Assembly: GCA_030706265.1 (NCBI GenBank)
Contig: JAUZOX010000156.1
Coordinates: 1 to 6,595 of the forward strand
DNA: 6,595 bases
Direction of reading: 5' to 3'
Source: Bacteroidota bacterium
GTDB lineage: Bacteria > Bacteroidota > Bacteroidia > Bacteroidales > Cfx3-03
Under the pieces are notes generated by a model that worked only from the letters and a program-made list of their open reading frames with translations, had not been told where the DNA came from and ran no database searches. Each line of letters opens with the position of its first letter. The first letter of the stretch is position 1. Below are positions 1 through 4,786 of this stretch, one piece after another. Position numbers and translations under genes: made by a program.

Positions 1-1025
1 GCAACGAAGTTTGCAATGGTGCCGGTGCCGGTATATAAGTCGTATACGGTTTCATTTCCGGTAAGGCCTGCAAAATCGCGGGCGACGTTATACAGTTTGT
101 GAGCCTGTTCCGAATTGGTCTGGTAGAAAGAGATGGGACCGATTTTGAATTTCAATCCTTCCATCTCTTCCATGATATAAGGTTGCCCCTGGTATAATTC
201 AATTTCCAGGTCCGAGATGGTATCGTTCATTTTTTCATTGACGACATACATCAAAGAAGTCAGATCCGGGAACTTCTCATTGATATATTCCATGAGCGGG
301 TTGATCAGTTCGAAATCAGGATAGCCAAAGACCATGATAGCCATGACATCTCCCGTTGAAGCGGTTCTGACGATGAGGTTGCGAAGAAACCCGGTCCATT
401 TGCGGGCATCATGAAAAGTGAGTTCGTTCTTTAAGGCGTATTCCTTGACGGCCAGTCTTAAAGCATTGGAAGGTTCGGGTTGAAGATGGCAGAAGTTGAT
501 GTCGACCACCTTGTCAAAGAAGGCCGGATAATGGAATCCGGCCGCATTCATATTCTGCTCTTCAGCAGCAACAGCGCGTTCTTTTTCGGTGAGCCACCTT
601 TTACTTGAAAAGGTATATTCCAGTTTGTTGCGGTAATATCGTGTCTTTTCCGATCCAATGATGGACCGTACTGAGGGAAAGTCAAACTTGCCGATGCGGG
701 CAAAATGGTCTTCAACCTGCTTCTGTTTGAAAACCAGCTGGTCTTCATATCCCATATTCTGCCATTTACAGCCACCGCATACGCCAAAGTGCTCGCAGAA
801 AGGAGGAATTCTTTTTTCGGAATAAGCATGAAAGTGAACCACCTTGCCTTCGTAAAAACTTTTCTTCTTGGATATTGCCTGGATATCAACGATATCTCCC
901 GGAACAGCATAGGGTACAAAGACGACCATGTTGTCAACACGGGCAACGGCTTTTCCTTCTGCTCCGGCATCAAGAATCGTTACTTTCTCAAACAGGGGAA
1001 GTACTTTATTTCGGTTTCTGGACAT
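1..1025 (-). CDS. rlmD: 23S rRNA (uracil-C5)-methyltransferase RlmD/RumA family, 3' end cut by window edge
   Basis: This enzyme of the TrmA/RumA family methylates a uracil at C5 in 23S rRNA (U1939 in E. coli) using S-adenosylmethionine; it is cytosolic. From ATG at 1025 the frame stays open for 341 codons to the left edge. Family members are about 450-480 residues, so the last quarter is missing, including the region expected to hold the catalytic Cys. Visible parts: an N-terminal TRAM-like RNA-binding region (about residues 8-66); Fe-S cluster ligands C77, C83 and C86 (C-x5-C-x2-C, then KWQ), with the likely fourth ligand C179 in a CHLQ context; the SAM-site FYQTN at 300-304; and the Rossmann glycine motif DLYTGTGTIANF at 329-340. 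It lies 9 bp downstream of hydE and is probably co-transcribed with it. RlmC or a dual-specificity RlmCD cannot be excluded; the family itself is clear. Confidence 0.93.
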   Translation of the reverse strand, partial: MSRNRNKVLPLFEKVTILDAGAEGKAVARVDNMVVFVPYAVPGDIVDIQAISKKKSFYEGKVVHFHAYSEKRIPPFCEHFGVCGGCKWQNMGYEDQLVFKQKQVEDHFARIGKFDFPSVRSIIGSEKTRYYRNKLEYTFSSKRWLTEKERAVAAEEQNMNAAGFHYPAFFDKVVDINFCHLQPEPSNALRLAVKEYALKNELTFHDARKWTGFLRNLIVRTASTGDVMAIMVFGYPDFELINPLMEYINEKFPDLTSLMYVVNEKMNDTISDLEIELYQGQPYIMEEMEGLKFKIGPISFYQTNSEQAHKLYNVARDFAGLTGNETVYDLYTGTGTIANFV

Positions 1026-1034
1026 AGTGAGAGA

Positions 1035-2129
1035 TTAGGGTTGTTGCTGGTTCCGTTTAGTAAAGTGTTTGCTGTCGCCCCATTCGCCATACCCGATTTC
1101 ATCCCCGGCAAGGTGAATGCGCGCCTCGAGGCATGTAATGCATTGTTCCGCTTCTTCATCGATGCAGGGCTTGTCTTCATAAAGGAGGTAATCGTCACGG
1201 TATTTAACGGGGGTCAGGTTGGGCATTATGACATTGGCGCCTGCTTTCAGTGCTTTTTCACGTCCCATTTTATCGAGTGTCTGCATGGCCGTGGTGGCTG
1301 CAATATTGATGTCTTTCATCAGGATACGCAAAAGGGCCACCATCTTCAATGAAAGCTCGAAGCGTTCTTCCCTGGGTAAGAGCAGGTGCCGGAATGCGTA
1401 AAGCGGCGTGGCTTCGTGCTCTATATAAGGTCCCATTCCACACATATCGATGTCGAGTTCCTTGAAAAAAAGAAGATCGTCTGCCAGATCGGAGGTGGTT
1501 TGAAACGGAAGTCCGATCATGACCCCTGTTCCGACATTATAACCAATTGTCCTAAGCATCCGGAGGGCATTAAGACGTGTATCGTAGTTGTGCTTTGAAT
1601 TACGAGGATGAATCTTATAATAAAGTTCGCGGTTAGATGTTTCGATGCGGATCAGATAACGATGTGCTCCGGCTTCAAACCATTCACGATAGGTCTCTTC
1701 GGATTGTTCTCCCATCGAGAGTGTGATGCCAAGCTTTCCTTCGCTCAGGGTTTTTATCTTATCCAGCAGGCTGGTTACCATTTTTACAAACTTGCGGTCA
1801 GTCCGTTCCCCGCTTTGGAGGACCATCGAGCCGTATCCATGGTCGAGTGCAAAACGGGCAGCCTCTAAAACTTCCTCCTCAGTGACCATATAGCGATCAA
1901 CGGACCTGTTTCCTTTGCGGATGCCACAATAGTAACAGTCCTTGGAACAAATATTTGAAAGTTCGACAAGTCCTCTGAAATAGACCTTGTTGCCAACATA
2001 ATTCTTCTTGATCCCGGCAGACAAAGTATAGATTTTCTTTCGATCTTTCGCATCTGTCTCAAGTAACTCGACCAGATCCTGTTTCGTCAGATCCTTCTTG
2101 AGAAGGATTTCGTCAATATGGTTTTTCAC
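1035..2129 (-). CDS. hydE: [FeFe]-hydrogenase H-cluster maturation radical SAM enzyme HydE
   Basis: HydE is one of three maturases (HydE, HydF, HydG) that build the diiron subcluster of [FeFe] hydrogenase. It processes the iron-cysteine-CO/CN complex made by HydG. The 364 residues match the family length of about 350. The radical-SAM motif is C61-x3-C65-x2-C68 (CSKDCYYCGIR). LQSGE at 104-108 and GPYIEHEATPL at 233-243 fit HydE sequences. C322-x7-C330-x2-C333 is the accessory second cluster site, which occurs in many but not all HydE and separates it from BioB and most PylB. The start is GTG at 2129: no in-frame ATG lies close upstream, and the first internal ATG (M81) is already past the catalytic cysteines. 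A good promoter lies just upstream. The gene leads a two-gene unit with rlmD. No hydF, hydG or hydrogenase gene is in the window, so the target enzyme must be encoded elsewhere. BioB or PylB are unlikely alternatives. Confidence 0.95.
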   Translation of the reverse strand: MKNHIDEILLKKDLTKQDLVELLETDAKDRKKIYTLSAGIKKNYVGNKVYFRGLVELSNICSKDCYYCGIRKGNRSVDRYMVTEEEVLEAARFALDHGYGSMVLQSGERTDRKFVKMVTSLLDKIKTLSEGKLGITLSMGEQSEETYREWFEAGAHRYLIRIETSNRELYYKIHPRNSKHNYDTRLNALRMLRTIGYNVGTGVMIGLPFQTTSDLADDLLFFKELDIDMCGMGPYIEHEATPLYAFRHLLLPREERFELSLKMVALLRILMKDINIAATTAMQTLDKMGREKALKAGANVIMPNLTPVKYRDDYLLYEDKPCIDEEAEQCITCLEARIHLAGDEIGYGEWGDSKHFTKRNQQQP

Positions 2130-2155
2130 AATGATGAAGATTGAAAAATGATGTG

Positions 2156-2190
2156 CAAAGTTACGCTAACTTTTTTTAATGGCACACAAA
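2156..2190 (-). promoter_or_regulatory. Bacteroidota-type promoter of hydE-rlmD
   Basis: On the minus strand TAACTTTG (2163 down to 2156) matches the Bacteroidota -7 consensus TAnnTTTG exactly. A TTTG (2190 down to 2187) stands 23 bp upstream, close to the usual spacing of about 20 bp for the -33 element. Transcription would start near 2150 and leave a leader of only about 20 nt before the GTG codon. No Shine-Dalgarno sequence is visible, which is usual in this phylum. Confidence 0.7.
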
Positions 2191-2239
2191 TTGCAGGAAA
2201 AGGGTCCGGTTGACTTTTCTTTTTTAAGTAAATTAAATG

Positions 2240-2269
2240 TTCGGCTTTATAATTTTTTTTGTAAACTTG
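2240..2269 (+). promoter_or_regulatory. Candidate promoter for the lipoprotein / 21-kDa protein pair
   Basis: TAAACTTG at 2262-2269 matches TAnnTTTG at all but one base. TTCG at 2240-2243, 18 bp upstream, is a weak -33 candidate. It would give a leader of about 115 nt before the ATG at 2391. A second 7-of-8 match, TTAATTTG at 2314-2321, is an alternative but lacks a -33 element at the right distance. The rest of the divergent gap 2130-2390 is AT-rich, and I see no RNA gene or repeat in it. Confidence 0.4.
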
Positions 2270-2390
2270 GCGTCGAATTCATGTGGACAAAATAGTCTTT
2301 TTATAAAAATGTATTAATTTGAATTCTAATATAATACAAGTTATGAGTGTACAATCAATTAACAATTTCAGCATACTTCAAAGTAAAAGT

Positions 2391-3053
2391 ATGCGCACTT
2401 TTTGCAGGCTTTCAGCAAAACTGCTGATGTTAATGCTTGTAATTGCAATGTCAGCCGGAATGACCAGCTGCAATTCTCAGAAGAAAATTCTTGCACGGGA
2501 GCGTGCTGCAAAGATCGAGCAAGCCAAAGTAAGGTTACAGGCTTTACTTGACGATAATAGTACTCTTACCCTTGATCAGAAGTATGCTGAGCTGAATACC
2601 ATCAAGAGCTGGAATCTTAATGATAAAGATGTCGACAATTTAATTGCAAAGGTTGAAACCAAACTGAACAATGACCGTGAAGCAGCCCGCAAGAAAGCTG
2701 AAGAAGAAGCACGGCTTGCCGAAGAACGGCGACGATTGGAGGCGGCCAAGAACATAACCGGGGATCCCAGGTTTGTTAAGCTAAATACCGCATTCGATGC
2801 CATTTCACATGCATCAACGGTCGATGCTGCCAATCAGCTGATTACCGATGCGCTTCCATTGTTTGTAAATCAGGATGTTCCTGTTTTGATTGTTATCAGC
2901 CAGAATGGCAGTGATAAGGATTATGACCGTCCGACAACCATCAAACGTTATCTCGAATATCTAAAAGACCAGAAACGCAACATCAACCAGATATCAAATC
3001 TGTTTTTTGATGCAAATGGTAAAATCACTGAAGTAGAACTTATCAAAAAATAA
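2391..3053 (+). CDS. Putative coiled-coil lipoprotein of unknown function
   Basis: With the ATG at 2391 the product is 220 residues and begins with a textbook lipoprotein signal: R2 and K10, a hydrophobic stretch at 11-23, then lipobox MTSC with acceptor C27. In-frame starts at 2319 (TTG) and 2343 (ATG) would add 24 or 16 residues before this signal and are less likely. After C27 comes a helical region (31-92), then a highly charged Ala/Glu/Arg coiled coil (93-121). A compact C-terminal domain follows (about 125-220), containing PVLIVISQNG at 164-173 and DYDRPTTIKRYLEYLKDQK at 177-195. I recall that last motif only loosely from other Bacteroidota lipoproteins and cannot name the family. There is no acidic surface-export signal right after C27, so a periplasm-facing outer-membrane anchor is the simpler guess. 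It lies 9 bp before the next gene and is probably co-transcribed with it. Confidence 0.8.
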   Translation: MRTFCRLSAKLLMLMLVIAMSAGMTSCNSQKKILARERAAKIEQAKVRLQALLDDNSTLTLDQKYAELNTIKSWNLNDKDVDNLIAKVETKLNNDREAARKKAEEEARLAEERRRLEAAKNITGDPRFVKLNTAFDAISHASTVDAANQLITDALPLFVNQDVPVLIVISQNGSDKDYDRPTTIKRYLEYLKDQKRNINQISNLFFDANGKITEVELIKK

Positions 3054-3062
3054 GACGGAAAA

Positions 3063-3641
3063 ATGAAGACTCTTAAAATTACAATAATCGCACTAGCCGT
3101 TTTATTCGGATGTAACAATTTGTTTGCTCAGGAAACCATATCTCCTGACCGTAAGAAAGCAATCGATAGTCTGGCATTAGAAAAGGTTAGAGACTTAAGC
3201 AAATACATCGCATTGGTCGGAAGCAAGGAAACCCCCTGGTCGGAAGCACAGCGGGTCATTCAACGTGCCGAAGAACTTTTCATGCCGGGCAGCGAAATGG
3301 GGGTATCCTCTATTTACCGTCCTGAAATCTCCTATTATAAAGTAAGGGAATATTTTGATCGTCTTATGCGTTTGAATTATCAGAAAGTAAATATCGACTG
3401 GTACAATATCGAATATGTAAGTGATCTGGAACAGCAACCCGATGGAACTTTTGTGGGGGTCATTACGATCTTCCAACGGTTCGAAGGTTTTGACAAGGAA
3501 AAAGGTTTGGTTTATCGTGACACCACCAAGAAAGATATCACGATTTATGTAAAACGGAAAGAAACCCAAATCGGTGGCCGTACCATCGGCTTCTGGGATG
3601 TTCTTTTGGGCGATATCCGCGTAAAAGAAACACGTCCGTAA
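3063..3641 (+). CDS. Secreted/periplasmic protein of unknown function, related to the N-terminal domain of the LRR protein
   Basis: The product is 192 residues with a cleavable signal peptide: K3 and K6, hydrophobic residues 7-17, cleavage after FA before Q23. The mature part is one domain with predicted helix near 29-73. A mixed alpha/beta region follows (85-165) with VREYFDRL at 94-101, VNIDWYNIEYV at 109-119 and FVGVITIFQRFEGF at 130-143. By eye the order V-x2-Y, V-x-I/F, I/V-x-Y, a beta strand ending R-F-x-G, then a dT-x(n)-I-x-V strand also occurs at residues 148-228 of the LRR protein encoded at 4779, suggesting homologous domains. I do not recognise a named family. C17 is followed by NNLFAQ, so a lipobox reading is less convincing than signal peptidase I cleavage. 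It follows the lipoprotein gene by 9 bp, and a strong hairpin follows its stop codon. Confidence 0.85.
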   Translation: MKTLKITIIALAVLFGCNNLFAQETISPDRKKAIDSLALEKVRDLSKYIALVGSKETPWSEAQRVIQRAEELFMPGSEMGVSSIYRPEISYYKVREYFDRLMRLNYQKVNIDWYNIEYVSDLEQQPDGTFVGVITIFQRFEGFDKEKGLVYRDTTKKDITIYVKRKETQIGGRTIGFWDVLLGDIRVKETRP

Positions 3642-3656
3642 GCAATATACCATCTA

Positions 3657-3711
3657 TGAAAGCCGTTGTAGTTATTGCCGGATTTGTCGGAAATAGTTAC
3701 AACGGCTTTCA
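3657..3711 (+). terminator. Long hairpin, probable terminator of the 2391-3641 pair
   Basis: Bases 3657-3681 pair with 3687-3711: about 25 positions with one mismatch (3677/3691), a few G-U pairs and a 5-base loop. The outer 13 bp (GAAAGCCGTTGTA at 3658-3670 and its complement at 3698-3710) are perfect. It begins 15 bp after the stop codon of the preceding gene. Only a short T run (3714-3717) follows, so this is not a perfect rho-independent terminator, but position and strength favour transcript end formation or 3'-end protection. Confidence 0.75.
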
Positions 3712-3761
3712 GATTTTATGTGACGAGCATGTTTTGAATATACAAACACCGATGAATCGAG

Positions 3762-3846
3762 CATACTTGCGAGCTCTATACGGCTAATTAATAAAATAAT
3801 AAACGTATTAAAATCATCCTTGCGAGTTCCATGCGATCAATTAATA
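3762..3846. repeat. Degenerate direct repeat in the intergenic region
   Basis: Two 32-bp copies (3762-3793 and 3815-3846), 53 bp apart start to start, share CAT, then CTTGCGAG, an inner part with scattered differences, and the end AATTAATA; 25 of 32 positions agree by eye. They lie in the 263-bp gap between the 21-kDa protein gene and the next gene. They could be operator sites or the remains of a duplicated leader. The low complexity of the AATTAATA ends makes part of the match cheap. Apart from these copies and the hairpin at 3657-3711, I see no gene or RNA in 3642-3904. Confidence 0.45.
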
Positions 3847-3879
3847 CAAGTTGTTTTTTATTTACGCATGATAACAATC

Positions 3880-3887
3880 TATATTTA
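3880..3887 (+). promoter_or_regulatory. Weak candidate -7 element for the 3905 gene
   Basis: TATATTTA matches TAnnTTTG except for the last base and stands 17 bp before the ATG at 3905, so the leader would be only about 10 nt. No TTTG lies at the right distance; the nearest TTG (3851-3853) is too far upstream. The preceding hairpin implies that the 3905 gene needs its own promoter in this gap, but the exact site is uncertain. Confidence 0.25.
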
Positions 3888-3904
3888 CTAATTATTTTAG
3901 CTGC

Positions 3905-4786
3905 ATGAATTTACTCTTCTCCCGTTCCATCATTTCCAAGAAATGCATCCGGTATTTTTATCTTATCTTGTTTTTTATTGTTTTTGTCTGCCATCAAAGC
4001 GCTTTTGCGCAATATGATCTGGGGTATAACAATTTGGATGCATCGGCATTATTTGCTCAAACAAAACAATTGACACAGTTTTTCAGAAGGTTCAATGGAG
4101 AGGAAGATGCCAAAGGAAATAAGTTGGATTCGACAAACACGCAGTATAGAAGTCAGCATTTGCGCTCAGAGTTTCTCAGTATTCTGTTCGATAAAAAGAA
4201 CACCAGTATTACCGATGAATTGAAGGCGCAATTTATTAAGGATGTTACAAACGAACAAAATAAAAAGTTTCTCAACTTCAGGGGAAACAACTGGTTTGCT
4301 GAAGTTAACGCCGTTTTCAACTATCAGAACCGCCCTGTTAATATTCTGATATACCTTGAGTTGGAGCATTCGGGGCTCGGGTATAAATGGGTCATTTCCA
4401 ATGTATACTTTGATTCTTTTTCCCAGATATTCTTTCATTCGAACAATAATGATAAAGCATCGTCTTTTTTGCATCAGATGAGTCATGAGATTGACTTCAT
4501 GAATCTAAGGAAAGCATTTGCCGATCCGAAAGACATTGATTATTACGCACCTAATGAATATTTACCTGACTACCTCACCCTTTTCTTTGTCGAGATCAAG
4601 AACAAGAATCTGATATACAAGACCATTAATAATGTTAAATTTCATTTTCTTCAGATAGACGGATGGTATTTTGAGGTAAATAATTTTAACCGTTCAGGCT
4701 ATAATTCTGGTTGGCTTGTTTCTAATATGTTGAAGATATCGGAATCCGAAAAGGCCAGATTATTAAAAATATATAATCATGATTAA
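3905..4786 (+). CDS. Secreted protein of unknown function (293 aa), partner of the LRR protein
   Basis: The signal peptide has a basic n-region (R7, K12, K13, R16), a long hydrophobic core (18-29) and cleavage after AFA before Q36. The mature protein of about 258 residues is rich in aromatic residues. It shows FFRRFNGEED at 59-68, YRSQHLRSEFLSILFD at 81-96, WFAEVNAVFNY at 130-140, GYKWVISNVYFDSF at 159-172, FLHQMSHEIDFMNLRKAF at 188-205, and a C-terminal beta-rich part with FHFLQIDGWYFEVNNFNRSGYNSGW at 246-270 (abbreviated key residues: W254, F256, F261, W270). It looks like a conserved Bacteroidota secreted family, but I cannot name it. Two short halves with similar strand patterns (130-172 and 224-270) might be a duplicated alpha/beta fold. 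The histidines H190, H194 and acidic E195 do not form a recognisable metalloprotease motif. The LRR gene starts inside its end, implying coupled expression. Confidence 0.85.
   Translation: MNLLFSRSIISKKCIRYFYLILFFIVFVCHQSAFAQYDLGYNNLDASALFAQTKQLTQFFRRFNGEEDAKGNKLDSTNTQYRSQHLRSEFLSILFDKKNTSITDELKAQFIKDVTNEQNKKFLNFRGNNWFAEVNAVFNYQNRPVNILIYLELEHSGLGYKWVISNVYFDSFSQIFFHSNNNDKASSFLHQMSHEIDFMNLRKAFADPKDIDYYAPNEYLPDYLTLFFVEIKNKNLIYKTINNVKFHFLQIDGWYFEVNNFNRSGYNSGWLVSNMLKISESEKARLLKIYNHD

Noticed and set aside
548..973. 141-codon minus-strand frame inside rlmD
   Set aside because: It overlaps the real rlmD frame, whose TRAM region, cysteine cluster and SAM motif are continuous with no sign of a frameshift.
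705..1352. 215-codon open frame on the plus strand across the hydE/rlmD junction
   Set aside because: It is antisense to two well-supported genes, its product has no recognisable features, and its start lies deep inside rlmD. It is a shadow of the minus-strand codon use.
2319..2390. Upstream TTG/ATG starts for the lipoprotein gene
   Set aside because: They would put 16-24 extra residues before a complete lipoprotein signal peptide. The ATG at 2391 gives a normal n-region, core and lipobox.
3191..3653. 152-codon minus-strand frame opposite the 21-kDa protein gene
   Set aside because: The plus-strand frame has a signal peptide, an operon-like position and a terminator-like hairpin; the antisense product has none of these.
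3830..3870. Short inverted repeat CATGCG ... CGCATG
   Set aside because: Six-base arms with a 29-base gap and no extension are expected by chance in a stretch of this size.
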